64,000 nt of DNA from Jeotgalibacillus campisalis. GTDB taxonomy: Bacteria > Bacillota > Bacilli > Bacillales > Jeotgalibacillaceae. Each line of letters starts with the position of its first letter. Position 1 is the first letter of the stretch. The DNA is taken from assembly GCF_000829515.1 (NCBI RefSeq), contig NZ_JXRR01000014.1, positions 434,001 through 498,000 on the forward strand, written 5' to 3'. This document shows positions 18,727 to 28,169 of this stretch, piece after piece. The notes beneath the pieces were generated by a model. The model was not told where the DNA came from, searched no databases, and worked only from the letters and a program-made list of their open reading frames with translations. Made by a program: the position numbers and the translations under genes.

Positions 18727-18755
18727 TTGACAAGGAATTTTCACAGACTTAAAAT
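18727..18755 (+). promoter_or_regulatory. Promoter P1 upstream of rny
   Basis: TTGACA (18727-18732), 17-base spacer, TAAAAT (18750-18755). Confidence 0.6.
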
Positions 18756-18796
18756 TAACATTGTATATCTTACAAATTTTTCGATTGATAAGTAAA

Positions 18797-18825
18797 TTGC
18801 CTGGCCTTGTATAGTACTTTATACT
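18797..18825 (+). promoter_or_regulatory. Promoter P2 upstream of rny
   Basis: TTGCCT (18797-18802), 17-base spacer, TATACT (18820-18825), about 55 bases before the rny start. Confidence 0.6.
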
Positions 18826-18879
18826 AGCCGACAAAAGGCAGGATCTGAAACATTTGAATAGCAAGGGGAGGTGAACACG

Positions 18880-20439
18880 ATGGAAGAATCTACTATCATC
18901 TCCATTTTGCTTAGCATTATCGTCGGTGTGATTGTTGGTTATTTGATTCACAAATTCATGATGGATGCGAAAATCGGTGGTGCTAAAGGCTCTGTAGAAC
19001 AAATTATTGAAAATGGTAAACGTGAAGCAGAAGCATTAAAAAAAGAAGCACTGCTTGAAGCGAAAGATGAAAATCATAAGCTTCGTTCAGAGATTGAAGC
19101 AGAACTTCGTGAGCGAAGAAACGAATTGCAAAAGCAAGAAAATCGTTTAATGCAGCGAGAAGAAAATCTCGACCGTAAAGACGATTCGCTCAATAAACGC
19201 GAATCATTACTCGAGCGCAAGGATCAATCCTTGCATGAACGACAACAACATATTGAAGAGATGGAAAGCAAAGTGGACGAGATGGTTCAAAAGCAGGAAC
19301 GTGAACTTGAGCGAATCTCGAGCTTAACCCGCGAAGAGGCGAAGAGCATAATTCTTGATCAGGTGGAAAAAGAATTATCTCAAGACATTGCAATCATGGT
19401 TAAAGAACAGGAAAACCGTGCCAAGGAAGAATCAGAGAAAAAGGCCCGGGAACTTCTTTCACTAGCCATTCAGCGCTGTGCAGCTGATCATGTTGCAGAG
19501 ACAACCGTTTCTGTCGTGAATTTGCCGAATGATGAGATGAAAGGTCGAATCATCGGGAGAGAAGGAAGAAATATTCGGACACTCGAAACATTAACGGGTA
19601 TTGATTTAATTATTGATGACACACCAGAAGCAGTTATTCTTTCAGGCTTTGACCCTATTAGACGGGAAACAGCAAGAATAGCGTTGGAAAAGCTGGTACA
19701 GGACGGACGAATTCATCCTGCCAGAATTGAGGAAATGGTTGACAAAGCAAGAAGAGAAGTGGATGAGCATATCCGGGAAATTGGGGAACAAACTACATTT
19801 GATGTAGGTGCTCATGGTTTGCATCCAGATTTAATTAAAATTTTAGGCAGACTTCGTTATCGTACAAGCTACGGTCAAAATGTATTAAAACATTCAACGG
19901 AAGTCGCTTATCTATCAGGGTTGTTAGCGGCCGAACTTGGAGAAGATGAAACATTGGCCAGACGTGCCGGTCTTCTGCACGATATTGGTAAAGCAATTGA
20001 CCATGAGGTAGAAGGAAGTCATGTTGAAATCGGTGTTGAATTGGCAACAAAATACAAAGAACATCCGGTTGTGATCAATAGTATTGCATCTCATCACGGA
20101 GATCATGAAGCAACATCTGTTATTGCTGTACTTGTCGCAGCTGCTGATGCTTTGTCTGCTGCAAGGCCAGGAGCCCGAAGTGAAACGCTTGAAAATTATA
20201 TTAGACGCCTTGAGCGTCTGGAGGAAATTTCAGAGTCTTATGATGGGGTGGAGAAATCCTTCGCGATTCAGGCTGGGCGTGAAATTCGAATTATGGTTAA
20301 ACCTGAACAAATTGATGATTTGACTGCACATCGACTCGCTCGAGATATACGAAAGCGGATCGAAGAAGAGTTAAACTATCCAGGCCATATTAAAGTGACA
20401 GTAATTCGTGAGACACGAGCAGTAGAATATGCAAAATAG
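18880..20439 (+). CDS. rny: Ribonuclease Y
   Basis: A 519-residue membrane-anchored endoribonuclease that initiates mRNA decay. One N-terminal membrane helix (about 5-25) is followed by a long charged coiled coil (about 35-200). Then come a KH RNA-binding domain with [12 protein letters not shown] and an HD domain with [10 protein letters not shown] and [10 protein letters not shown] (His-Asp metal site). The length matches B. subtilis RNase Y (520). I prefer the ATG at 18880 because AGGGGAGGTGA is correctly spaced from it; the GTG at 18871 is inside the RBS. Confidence 0.97.
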   Translation: MEESTIISILLSIIVGVIVGYLIHKFMMDAKIGGAKGSVEQIIENGKREAEALKKEALLEAKDENHKLRSEIEAELRERRNELQKQENRLMQREENLDRKDDSLNKRESLLERKDQSLHERQQHIEEMESKVDEMVQKQERELERISSLTREEAKSIILDQVEKELSQDIAIMVKEQENRAKEESEKKARELLSLAIQRCAADHVAETTVSVVNLPNDEMKGRIIGREGRNIRTLETLTGIDLIIDDTPEAVILSGFDPIRRETARIALEKLVQDGRIHPARIEEMVDKARREVDEHIREIGEQTTFDVGAHGLHPDLIKILGRLRYRTSYGQNVLKHSTEVAYLSGLLAAELGEDETLARRAGLLHDIGKAIDHEVEGSHVEIGVELATKYKEHPVVINSIASHHGDHEATSVIAVLVAAADALSAARPGARSETLENYIRRLERLEEISESYDGVEKSFAIQAGREIRIMVKPEQIDDLTAHRLARDIRKRIEEELNYPGHIKVTVIRETRAVEYAK

Positions 20440-20442
20440 CTT

Positions 20443-20482
20443 AAAGGCAATGTGAATCACTCACATTGCCTTTCTATTTGTT
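20443..20482 (+). terminator. rny terminator
   Basis: AAAGGCAATGTGA (20443-20455) pairs exactly with TCACATTGCCTTT (20461-20473). The following run is only moderately T-rich, so read-through into ymdB is likely. Confidence 0.75.
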
Positions 20483-20529
20483 TAACCTAACAGTTGAAAT
20501 TTAAAAAATTGGCAGGAAGAGGAATGTAA

Positions 20530-21324
20530 ATGAAATTATTGTTTATAGGCGATGTGGTAGGTTCACCAGGACGGGAAATGGTGGAAGAATATTTACCGCA
20601 AATTAAAGAAAAATACCAGCCGGATTGTACCGTTATAAATGGAGAAAATGCAGCATCGGGAAGAGGAATAACCGAGAAAATATACCGGCAATTAGAAGCC
20701 GCTGGCGGGGATGCTATTACCATGGGCAATCATACGTGGGATAATCGCGAGATATTTCAATTCATAGATCAGACAAGCAATCTAATCAGACCGGCTAATT
20801 ACCCAAAAGGAGCACCGGGTAAAGGCATGCAGATGATTTCAGCAGGCAGCAATGAAATCGCTGTAATAAATCTTTTAGGACGTACCTTTATGAATCCTGT
20901 AGATGACCCATTTCCTGTTGTGAAAAAACTGGTGGAGGAGGCAAGGCGTCACACTCCTTATATTTTCGTAGATTTTCATGCTGAAGCTACAAGCGAGAAA
21001 CAAGCAATGGGCTGGTATTTAGATGGTAAGGTTTCTGCAGTGGTAGGAACACATACACATGTTCAAACGGCAGATAATCGCGTACTTCCTGGCGGTACTG
21101 CCTATCTATCAGACGTTGGCATGACAGGTCCTTATGATGCCGTATTAGGAATGGAACGGGAAGCGGTCCTTAAACGGTTTTTAACCACTCTTCCAACTAG
21201 ATTTGAAGTTCCTAAAACAGGCCGAACACTACTTAGCGGCTGCTTAATTCATATGGATCGGAAAACGGGAAAAGCTCTTTCGATAGATCGTATCTTGATC
21301 AATGAAGATCGTCCTTTTGTATAA
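20530..21324 (+). CDS. ymdB: YmdB metallophosphoesterase
   Basis: A 264-residue calcineurin-like phosphoesterase. Metal-binding motifs seen are FIGDVVGSPGR (GD), NGENAASGRG (N), TMGNHTWDN (GNH) and the late DFHAEATSEK and GTHTHVQTAD histidines. B. subtilis YmdB hydrolyses 2',3'-cyclic nucleotides and is needed for the switch between motility and biofilm gene expression. It follows rny, as in B. subtilis. The RBS GGAAGAGGA precedes the ATG. Confidence 0.93.
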   Translation: MKLLFIGDVVGSPGREMVEEYLPQIKEKYQPDCTVINGENAASGRGITEKIYRQLEAAGGDAITMGNHTWDNREIFQFIDQTSNLIRPANYPKGAPGKGMQMISAGSNEIAVINLLGRTFMNPVDDPFPVVKKLVEEARRHTPYIFVDFHAEATSEKQAMGWYLDGKVSAVVGTHTHVQTADNRVLPGGTAYLSDVGMTGPYDAVLGMEREAVLKRFLTTLPTRFEVPKTGRTLLSGCLIHMDRKTGKALSIDRILINEDRPFV

Positions 21325-21435
21325 GAATCACAGAAGTACTTGATCAAAAAGCATAGTGATGCCTCTTTGTGAATATAGTTAATGGAAATCATCACATCCA
21401 TGGTGTGGTAGTTGATGTTAATGAGGAGGTACACA

Positions 21436-21696
21436 ATGGACGTCCTGAAGGTGTCATCACGGTCGAATCCAAACTCTGTAGCAGGAGCACTGGCTGGTGT
21501 GCTGCGTGAACAGGGTATGGTGGAGGTACAAGCAATTGGAGCAGGTGCACTGAATCAAGCAGTTAAAGCAGTCGCTATTGCCAGAGGGTTTGTTGCCCCT
21601 GGAGGTGTAGATTTAATTTGCATTCCTGCTTTTACAGACATTAAAATTGATGGGGAAGACCGTACTGCCATGAAATTAATTGTTGAACCAAGGTGA
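21436..21696 (+). CDS. spoVS: Stage V sporulation protein S
   Basis: An 86-residue SpoVS, an Alba-like dimeric protein needed for spore coat assembly and completion of septation in sporulation. The sequence from MDVLKVSSRSNPNSVAGALA is near-invariant in the family. The start at 21436 is set by GAGGAGGTACACA directly upstream; an ATG at 21412 in frame has no RBS and would add eight non-family residues. In B. subtilis tdh and kbl follow; here miaB comes next. Confidence 0.96.
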   Translation: MDVLKVSSRSNPNSVAGALAGVLREQGMVEVQAIGAGALNQAVKAVAIARGFVAPGGVDLICIPAFTDIKIDGEDRTAMKLIVEPR

Positions 21697-21772
21697 ATGA
21701 AAAAAGCTTAACTGCCTGAAAGGTCATTACAGGTTTTTTTATGTAAAGTAAGAATGCGTGATCGATTAAAAG

Positions 21773-21811
21773 GAGAAAGAAGCCCTCAAAAGCTTCTTTC
21801 TCTTTTTTTTT
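21773..21811 (+). terminator. Terminator between spoVS and miaB
   Basis: GAGAAAGAAGC (21773-21783) pairs with GCTTCTTTCTC (21792-21802), then T9. Confidence 0.9.
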
Positions 21812-21995
21812 GTTATAAAACAGATAAGAAAAAGACGAAATTTCGACAATAGCAACGTCTCTATTGTATATGAGGAGAAGACCCTTTATACTATAGGGAC
21901 GTGTAATTAGCAGCATTTTCATCACTTTAGTAGAAGAAAATGCTTAAAAGAAAAATAAGTGATGTTTTGTGTTTTGATAGAAAGGGGATTTTCTC

Positions 21996-23540
21996 ATGAA
22001 CGAAGAGCAGCGTCTTGCAGGGCAACAGGCCTCCGTGACACCTGCCAAGGGCAAGCAAGAAAAAGACTATAGTCAGTATTTTCAAACAGTCTACAGCCCG
22101 CCATCATTAAAGGATGCAAAAAAACGAGGAAAAGAAGAAGTAAGTTATCATAAAGATTTTAAAATCGATCCTGAATTCCAGGGAATGGGAAAAGGACGCA
22201 AATTTTATATCCGAACATATGGTTGTCAGATGAACGAACATGATACAGAAGTTATGGCAGGTATTTTTGAGCAATTAGGCTACGAACTTACCGATTCAAC
22301 TGCTGATGCAGATGTAATCTTACTGAACACATGTGCCATCAGGGAAAATGCTGAAAATAAGGTTTTCGGTGAAATTGGACATTTAAAACCGCTGAAACTC
22401 GAACGTCCAGACTTAATCATCGGTGTGTGCGGGTGTATGTCTCAGGAAGAGTCAGTTGTTAATAAAATTTTGAAAACACATCAGCATATAGATATCATTT
22501 TCGGGACACATAATATTCATCGCCTGCCAAACATCTTAAATGAAGCATATATGAGTAAAGAAATGGTTGTTGAAGTCTGGTCTAAAGAAGGGGATGTGAT
22601 CGAGAACCTTCCACGTGTACGCAAAGGGGCCATTAAAGGCTGGGTTAACATTATGTACGGCTGTGATAAATTTTGCACATACTGTATCGTACCTTACACT
22701 CGCGGGAAAGAGCGCAGCAGACGTCCGGAAGAAATCATTCAGGAAGTGCGTCATTTGGCCTCACAGGGGTATCAGGAAATTACACTGCTCGGTCAAAACG
22801 TAAATGCTTACGGAAAAGATTTCGGTGATATGACGTATGGTCTTGGTCAGCTGATGGATGAACTAAGAAAAATTGATATTCCAAGGATCCGGTTTACAAC
22901 AAGCCACCCTCGTGATTTTGATGATTATCTGATCGAAGTATTGGCAAAGGGCGGCAATTTGGTTGAACATATTCATTTGCCGGTTCAGCACGGTTCTTCC
23001 CAGATCTTAAAGCTAATGGCCAGAAAATACACCCGGGAGCATTTTATCAACCTTGTGGGCAAAATTCGTGAAGCGATTCCCAATGCTGTTCTAACGACTG
23101 ATATCATTGTAGGCTTTCCAAATGAAACGGAAGAACAGTTTGAGGAAACCCTCACATTGTATAAAGAAGTTGGTTTTGAAACAGCCTTCACATATATTTA
23201 TTCTCCAAGAGATGGCACACCCGCTGCTAAAATGGAAGACAATGTTCCAATGGAGGTAAAAAAAGAGCGACTTCAGCGATTAAATAATCTCGTAAATGAC
23301 ATGTCCAATGCAGCACTCAAAAAACTTGAGGGTCAGGTTATGGAAGTTCTTGTTGAAGGGGAAAGCAGAAAAAATCCCGATGTGCTTTCAGGGTATACAC
23401 GAACAAGTAAACTTGTGAACTTTGTTGCTCCTAAAGAAGTTGTTGGTCAATTAGTAAAAGTAAAAATAACGGATGCCAAAACCTGGAGCCTGAATGGTGA
23501 AATGGTAGAAGTGGTTAAGCCGGCTGAGGTGAATGTATAA
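21996..23540 (+). CDS. miaB: tRNA-2-methylthio-N6-dimethylallyladenosine synthase MiaB
   Basis: A 514-residue radical-SAM methylthiotransferase acting on i6A37 of tRNAs reading UNN codons, after MiaA. The N-terminal UPF0004 domain has its three cluster cysteines in [20 protein letters not shown] and GVCGCMSQ. The radical-SAM motif is CDKFCTYC (C-x3-C-x2-C). A C-terminal TRAM domain begins at about residue 445. Residues 1-65 form a basic family-typical extension. The RBS AAAGGGGA precedes the ATG. It overlaps ymcA by one base. The partner miaA lies 16 kb downstream in this window. Confidence 0.96.
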   Translation: MNEEQRLAGQQASVTPAKGKQEKDYSQYFQTVYSPPSLKDAKKRGKEEVSYHKDFKIDPEFQGMGKGRKFYIRTYGCQMNEHDTEVMAGIFEQLGYELTDSTADADVILLNTCAIRENAENKVFGEIGHLKPLKLERPDLIIGVCGCMSQEESVVNKILKTHQHIDIIFGTHNIHRLPNILNEAYMSKEMVVEVWSKEGDVIENLPRVRKGAIKGWVNIMYGCDKFCTYCIVPYTRGKERSRRPEEIIQEVRHLASQGYQEITLLGQNVNAYGKDFGDMTYGLGQLMDELRKIDIPRIRFTTSHPRDFDDYLIEVLAKGGNLVEHIHLPVQHGSSQILKLMARKYTREHFINLVGKIREAIPNAVLTTDIIVGFPNETEEQFEETLTLYKEVGFETAFTYIYSPRDGTPAAKMEDNVPMEVKKERLQRLNNLVNDMSNAALKKLEGQVMEVLVEGESRKNPDVLSGYTRTSKLVNFVAPKEVVGQLVKVKITDAKTWSLNGEMVEVVKPAEVNV

Positions 23541-23971
23541 TGGAACAACATTACTCAAAAAAAGAAATTATTGCAAAAGCGAAAGATCTTGCAAAAATGA
23601 TTACAGCTACTGAAGAAGTTGATTTCTTCAAACGTGCAGAAGCACAAATCCAGGAAAATCAAAAAATAAGAGAAAAAATTGCCAGCTTGAAAAGTCTTCA
23701 AAAACAAGCAGTGAACTTTCAACATTATGGCAAGCACGAAGCCTTAAAAATGATTGAAGCTAAAATTGAAAAAATTGAAACTGAAATAGATGAAATACCA
23801 ATTGTACAAGAATTCAAGCAGTCTCAAATTGAAGTAAATGAGCTTTTACAAATAGTAGCAAATACCGTCTCCAATTCAGTTACCGACGAAATTATCCGTC
23901 AAACAGGCGGAGATATCTTAAAAGGTGAAACGGGTGCACAGGTTCGTAAGGGCGGCAGCAGCTGTTCATAA
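23540..23971 (+). CDS. ymcA: YmcA (RicA), Ric complex subunit
   Basis: A 143-residue Com_YlbF-family helical protein. In B. subtilis it forms the RicA-RicF-RicT (YmcA-YlbF-YaaT) complex that carries Fe-S clusters, assists RNase Y specificity and stimulates sporulation, competence and biofilm formation. The C-terminal KGGSSCS has a cysteine suited to cluster coordination. It is translationally coupled to miaB through an ATG that overlaps the miaB stop. Confidence 0.92.
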   Translation: MEQHYSKKEIIAKAKDLAKMITATEEVDFFKRAEAQIQENQKIREKIASLKSLQKQAVNFQHYGKHEALKMIEAKIEKIETEIDEIPIVQEFKQSQIEVNELLQIVANTVSNSVTDEIIRQTGGDILKGETGAQVRKGGSSCS

Positions 23972-24046
23972 TCTCTTAGAAGATCGCTAAATTTTAATGT
24001 AGCTCAAAAATTAAGAAGCTGTGACAAAGTTGTTATCATATAAATA

Positions 24047-24092
24047 AAAATGGCCCATGAAGATACATACACTTTCATGAGGCCATTTTTTG
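24047..24092 (+). terminator. Terminator after ymcA
   Basis: AAAATGGCC and GGCCATTTTTT pair, with an inner ATGAA/TTCAT stem. Bases 24093-24290 hold no gene or motif that I can recognise. Confidence 0.85.
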
Positions 24093-24292
24093 ATTTAGAG
24101 AGAATTACTCATCATCCTTTCTTACCGGAAATAGTCATTGGGGAAGGTATCACGACTGCCTGAACCTTTAAACTCAGCTTGTTGATGAAAAATGTGTTGA
24201 ATACCGACTGTGGTCATCGGGTTACAGAAGATAGCAGTGAGAAATAACTTTGTAAAAAATAGAATAATAGACTGCTTTAAAGTTTCTGAAAA

Positions 24293-24334
24293 TTGACAAT
24301 GATTTGATAGTTTGATAAAAAGGTATAAGGGTAC
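24293..24334 (+). promoter_or_regulatory. Overlapping sigma-A and sigma-B-like promoters of the aldehyde dehydrogenase gene
   Basis: TTGACA (24293-24298), 17 bases, TAAAAA fits sigma-A. GTTTGA (24310-24315), 13 bases, GGGTAC (24329-24334) is close to the sigma-B consensus GTTTAA-N12-15-GGGTAT. Confidence 0.45.
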
Positions 24335-24350
24335 ATTTTTTTAACTCAAA

Positions 24351-24366
24351 TTGAAAGCGTTTACAA
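24351..24366. promoter_or_regulatory. Catabolite-responsive element (cre)
   Basis: TTGAAAGCGTTTACAA fits the CcpA-binding consensus WTGNAANCGNWNNCW at every position. It lies downstream of both candidate promoters, a placement expected to block transcription when a preferred sugar is present. Confidence 0.8.
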
Positions 24367-24405
24367 AAAGAAAATAAACTTTAAATCAGAATAGGAGCTG
24401 ACGGA

Positions 24406-25926
24406 ATGACGTATGCAAACCCAAACACGGAAGGATCCATTGTTCAATTTAAGCCGAAATATGATAATTACATAGGAGGAGAGTGGGTGGCGCCCGTTAA
24501 AGGTGAATACTTTGAGAATCCTTCACCAGTAAACGGTAAAGCATTTACTCAGGTAGCCAGATCTACTGAAGAAGACATTGAAAAAGCGTTGGATGCTGCT
24601 CATCAGGCTAAAGAATCCTGGGGGAAGACATCTGTAACGGAACGTTCAATCATCTTAAATAAAATTGCTGAAAGAATGGAAGAAAACCTTGAGATGCTTG
24701 CTGTTGCAGAAACATGGGAAAACGGTAAGGCTGTTCGTGAAACATTAAATGCAGACATCCCGTTGGCTGTTGACCACTTTCGATACTTTGCAGGTGTTAT
24801 TCGTGCTCAAGAAGGAAGTATAGGAGAAATTGATGAAGATACCGTTGCATACCATTTTCATGAGCCGCTTGGCGTTGTAGGGCAAATTATTCCATGGAAT
24901 TTTCCGATATTAATGGCAGTTTGGAAATTGGCACCGGCACTGGCTGCGGGAAACTGTGTAGTGCTAAAACCAGCTGAACAAACACCTGCTTCAATTCTCT
25001 TACTAATGGAATTAGTCGGTGACCTCTTACCGCCTGGAGTAGTGAATGTTGTAAATGGTTTTGGTTTAGAGGCAGGAAAACCGCTTGCTTCAAGCAAACG
25101 GATTGCTAAAATTGCTTTTACGGGAGAAACGACAACTGGGAAAATGATTATGGAATACGCATCAGAAAATCTAATTCCAGTAACTTTAGAACTTGGAGGG
25201 AAATCTCCAAATATCTTCTTTAAAGACATCCTGGATGAAGATGATGAATTTGTGGATAAAGCAGTGGAAGGTCTATTGATGTTTGCATTGAATCAAGGAG
25301 AAGTATGCACGTGCCCATCAAGAGCTTTAATCCACGAAGATATCTTTGACCGTTTTATGGAAAAAGTGATCGAACGTGTAAAACAAATCAATACAGGAAA
25401 CCCTCTAGACCCTAATTCAATGATGGGTGCACAGGCATCTACTGAACAGATGGAAAAAATCAAGTCTTATCTACAAATAGGCAAAGATGAAGGTGCAGAA
25501 GTGCTTGTAGGAGGAGAAGTAAATAAGCAAGAAGGAGAAAATGCGGAAGGATATTATATTCAGCCGACAATTTTTAAAGGCAATAACAAAATGAGGGTTT
25601 TTCAAGAGGAAATTTTTGGACCTGTCTTATCCGTTACTACATTCAAAACAGAAGAAGAAGCAATGGAGATAGCCAATGACACTCTTTATGGCCTGGGATC
25701 GGGCATATGGACTCGTAATATCAATACTGCCTATCGATTTGGAAGAGGCATACAGGCGGGCCGCGTTTGGACAAACTGCTACCATCAATATCCAGCTCAT
25801 GCTGCTTTTGGAGGATATAAAATGTCCGGTATTGGAAGAGAGAACCATAAGATGATGCTTAATCATTACCAGCAGACGAAAAATATGCTTGTAAGCTACA
25901 GTCCCAAAAAGCTTGGATTTTTTTAA
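24406..25926 (+). CDS. NAD-dependent aldehyde dehydrogenase (AldB/ExaC type)
   Basis: A 506-residue ALDH-superfamily enzyme oxidising an aldehyde to the acid. Visible hallmarks are the oxyanion Asn in IIPWNFPI, the cofactor-binding KPAEQTP and FTGETTTGK, general base Glu in LELGGKSPN, and the nucleophile Cys301 in [11 protein letters not shown]. The double cysteine and overall sequence resemble the acetaldehyde/chloroacetaldehyde dehydrogenases AldB, ExaC and AcoD. The exact substrate is inferred only. The gene is monocistronic, with a cre and a sigma-B-like promoter in front, implying use under carbon limitation and stress. It interrupts the usual ymcA-cotE adjacency. Confidence 0.88.
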   Translation: MTYANPNTEGSIVQFKPKYDNYIGGEWVAPVKGEYFENPSPVNGKAFTQVARSTEEDIEKALDAAHQAKESWGKTSVTERSIILNKIAERMEENLEMLAVAETWENGKAVRETLNADIPLAVDHFRYFAGVIRAQEGSIGEIDEDTVAYHFHEPLGVVGQIIPWNFPILMAVWKLAPALAAGNCVVLKPAEQTPASILLLMELVGDLLPPGVVNVVNGFGLEAGKPLASSKRIAKIAFTGETTTGKMIMEYASENLIPVTLELGGKSPNIFFKDILDEDDEFVDKAVEGLLMFALNQGEVCTCPSRALIHEDIFDRFMEKVIERVKQINTGNPLDPNSMMGAQASTEQMEKIKSYLQIGKDEGAEVLVGGEVNKQEGENAEGYYIQPTIFKGNNKMRVFQEEIFGPVLSVTTFKTEEEAMEIANDTLYGLGSGIWTRNINTAYRFGRGIQAGRVWTNCYHQYPAHAAFGGYKMSGIGRENHKMMLNHYQQTKNMLVSYSPKKLGFF

Positions 25927-26004
25927 ACCTGATGAATCGATTAAACTGAAAATAGTCAAGCCTGCAACATAATGATTATTATGAAGTAAATCAAATAAGT
26001 AAGC

Positions 26005-26029
26005 GTTTTAAAAAGCTTGTAAAGGGTAT
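26005..26029 (+). promoter_or_regulatory. Sigma-B-type promoter
   Basis: GTTTTA (26005-26010), 13-base spacer, GGGTAT (26024-26029) matches the sigma-B consensus, with an exact -10, 36 bases upstream of the next gene. Confidence 0.65.
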
Positions 26030-26065
26030 TGTTAAAGAAATAAAAGCTGGAAGGAAGATGAAGAC

Positions 26066-26416
26066 ATGTTAAATCATTTACAGGCTTACTTTAAAAGTGA
26101 AAATGACGCAGAAACAGCATTGATGAAACTTCAAAGAATCAGCATCAGCGAGGCGAGAGTGGATTCTATTCCTGATGATGGAAATAATAAATTATTCATT
26201 GTACCTGCATTTAATCTTTCATCAGCAGGGGGAAATGCAGCTAATGCTGGTATGGTGTCAAGGAACAATGAAAATGAAAAGAATCAATCATCTGAAAATT
26301 TTACTCATATTCTTGAATTTAAAGTTTCATCCGATGAAACGAATGAAGCATTGCAAATTCTTGGTACAACAGATGCCCATTTGGATGAAGAAACAGTCAA
26401 GGGATACAATCAATAA
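26066..26416 (+). CDS. Hypothetical small protein, putative general stress gene
   Basis: A 116-residue soluble protein that I cannot assign to a family. The N-terminal AYFKSENDAETALMKL and later FTHILEFKVSSDETNEAL look like beta-alpha units of a ferredoxin-like fold. Between them is a Gly/Asn/Ala-rich stretch (about residues 52-77). RBS GGAAGGAAG precedes the ATG. A sigma-B-like promoter in front and a clean terminator behind make it a single-gene transcript, probably induced by stress. That role is inferred from the promoter only. Confidence 0.7.
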   Translation: MLNHLQAYFKSENDAETALMKLQRISISEARVDSIPDDGNNKLFIVPAFNLSSAGGNAANAGMVSRNNENEKNQSSENFTHILEFKVSSDETNEALQILGTTDAHLDEETVKGYNQ

Positions 26417-26423
26417 AACCACG

Positions 26424-26453
26424 AGAGAAGCAGTTCACTGCTTCTCTTTTTAT
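26424..26453 (+). terminator. Terminator after the 116-residue gene
   Basis: AGAGAAGCAGT-tc-ACTGCTTCTCT followed by five T. Confidence 0.9.
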
Positions 26454-26912
26454 TTGAAGAGAAATAATTTTACTTCTTTTGCTGTCACCGGTAATCAACA
26501 AATACTGCTCATCTTTTGTACTTATTACATATAATTATCTACTATATATAGCAGGTATGACGCCAACTCAAAAGGTTTAAAATATATATTGCAGCAGGTA
26601 TGTTACTTTACATAAGCTTTATAAAGTATAGGAATTACCTTTAAGAGGTGCTTTTATAACATGAATAGTTGTGGCGCTAAATTAAATAATCCCTTTTGCC
26701 ATCCCTTGCATATAATTCAAGTAAAGAATAAAAATATGGACTAAATCATCTATTTGTGACAACAAGGAGTGACCGCTATCCGTTAGTATGCTTGAGTAAT
26801 TACACTACAATCTAATTTAGAACTGAGTTCTTAAGTATTTTTTTTAGACCCCTTTTCCTTACTGTCCAAACGAAAAACAAACAAGTTTATTTGAAAAATT
26901 ATAGGTTTTCGC
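26454..26912. other. AT-rich intergenic region before cotE
   Basis: No recognised gene. GCAGGTATG occurs twice (26551-26559, 26594-26602), each after an AT-only run. A 27-codon frame at 26661 is listed separately. Confidence 0.5.
26661..26744 (+). CDS. Possible 27-residue peptide
   Basis: ATG at 26661 with AAGAGGTG ten bases upstream. The product starts MNSCGAKLNNPFCHP and contains two cysteines. No homologue known to me and no terminator directly after it; may be chance. Confidence 0.2.
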   Translation: MNSCGAKLNNPFCHPLHIIQVKNKNMD

Positions 26913-26940
26913 ACATTCCTTGAACTTTCAGCATAGGATA
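26913..26940 (+). promoter_or_regulatory. Sigma-K-type promoter of cotE
   Basis: AC (26913-26914), 17 bases, CATAGGATA (26932-26940) matches the mother-cell consensus AC-N17-CATANNNTA. B. subtilis cotE has a sigma-K-dependent promoter (P2). Confidence 0.6.
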
Positions 26941-26966
26941 AAAGGAAATGAAAGGAGGCCGCATGA

Positions 26967-27509
26967 ATGTCGGAGTACAGAGAAATTATTACAAAGTCCG
27001 TCGTGGCCAAGGGCCGAAAGTTTACGCAATCTCATCACACCATTCACCCGCCTCATCGTCCAACAAGTATTTTAGGCTGTTGGATCATCAACCATAAATA
27101 TGAAGCAAAAAAAGTGGGAAAAAAGGTTGAGGTCCACGGCAGTTTTGATGTTAACGTCTGGTATTCGCATCATGATAACACCAAAACATCAGTAGTCATT
27201 GAGAACGTCACGTACAGGGATACGATCAAGCTGAAATATCGGGATTCAGATTATTATGATGATAATGAGATTATCGCACGGGTTCTGCAACAGCCGAATT
27301 GCCTCGAAGCCTCTATCTCGGACTGTGGAAGTAAGGTCATCGTACAAGTTGAACGAGAAATTGTCGTTGAATGCGTAGGAGAAACAAAGATGTGTGTGAT
27401 TTTCCATCGTGATGGAATGGAAGAGGATTGGGATCATGATATTGACGATGATGAAATTGATGAAATCAAAACGGACTTTTTAGGTTTTGAGGATTCAAAA
27501 AGGCATTAA
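26967..27509 (+). CDS. cotE: Spore coat morphogenetic protein CotE
   Basis: A 180-residue CotE, made in the mother cell, that directs assembly of the outer spore coat. The N-terminal [20 protein letters not shown] and the central [16 protein letters not shown] are typical of the family, as is the strongly acidic tail ([15 protein letters not shown]). The length is essentially that of B. subtilis CotE (181). The ATG at 26967 is eight bases after AAAGGAGG; an ATG at 26963 is out of frame. It precedes mutS as in B. subtilis. Confidence 0.95.
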   Translation: MSEYREIITKSVVAKGRKFTQSHHTIHPPHRPTSILGCWIINHKYEAKKVGKKVEVHGSFDVNVWYSHHDNTKTSVVIENVTYRDTIKLKYRDSDYYDDNEIIARVLQQPNCLEASISDCGSKVIVQVEREIVVECVGETKMCVIFHRDGMEEDWDHDIDDDEIDEIKTDFLGFEDSKRH

Positions 27510-27511
27510 AT

Positions 27512-27538
27512 CAGGTGATCTTTCACCTGGTTTTTTTA
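27512..27538 (+). terminator. cotE terminator
   Basis: CAGGTGA/TCACCTG hairpin followed by T7. Confidence 0.88.
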
Positions 27539-27675
27539 TTTTCTTCTACTCAGGAAGTTGGTTTTGTTTCTCTTGTAGCTTTTGCAGTCCTGGTCCTTCA
27601 TATTATTTAAATTGTTACTACATACCGATTTATTTATGATCACCATACTACATACCACTATGATGCTCATCGTGT

Positions 27676-27914
27676 TTAATTTGACAAAGCCCAACCTGTT
27701 AGAAGAGAAAATACACCAGGAATAAGTTTTTCAATAATTGGCAACCAGATCCTGCCATCGTATATTCCTATGTTTATTGCTCCTCATCCTCCAACTGAAG
27801 CAACCACTAATGGATAACTCCTTTAACGGCAATAAGCGAAGCCATTGATGCCAGAAGCCAAATTTCAAATTTATTTTCTATAAAAATGTCTTGCTGCAGC
27901 TTTGGATCCTTTGC
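27676..27914 (-). pseudogene. Decayed C-terminal part of a membrane protein gene
   Basis: On the minus strand, 27914 downward reads AKDPKLQQDIFIENKFEI, then WLLASMASLIAVKG, and stops. One reading-frame shift later it continues LVVASVGG, a TGA where Trp would fit, GAINIGIYDGRIWLPIIEKL, and a hydrophobic tail ending in LLTGWALSN and a stop at 27676. Hydrophobic, compositionally protein-like segments in two frames point to a dead integral-membrane gene remnant. I cannot name the family. The remainder of 27539-28118 holds no intact gene; ACTACATACC occurs twice, at about 27617 and 27648. Confidence 0.4.
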
Positions 27915-28118
27915 TTAGACTGGATAATCTAACCATCGTTTATTTCCAATCTTACCTCTTATAAATAATTTATCATTTAAATGTACATTTGTTGTGCCCA
28001 CAGGAAAGTGCAACCCTTTATAATTTGACGCACAAGTCTAATGAAAAAGAAATAATTATTTAGGATCCTTTTGTTCAATGAGGAGTATTTTGCTTTCATG
28101 AGTTTAATAAAAAGGATA

Positions 28119-28127
28119 TGCTATACT
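28119..28127 (+). promoter_or_regulatory. Extended -10 promoter of mutSL
   Basis: TGC-TATACT 43 bases before the mutS start; no good -35 is visible. Confidence 0.5.
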
Positions 28128-28169
28128 GATAGCATGATATTCGGAAGAGATCGGGGAGAGCTTGAACGT

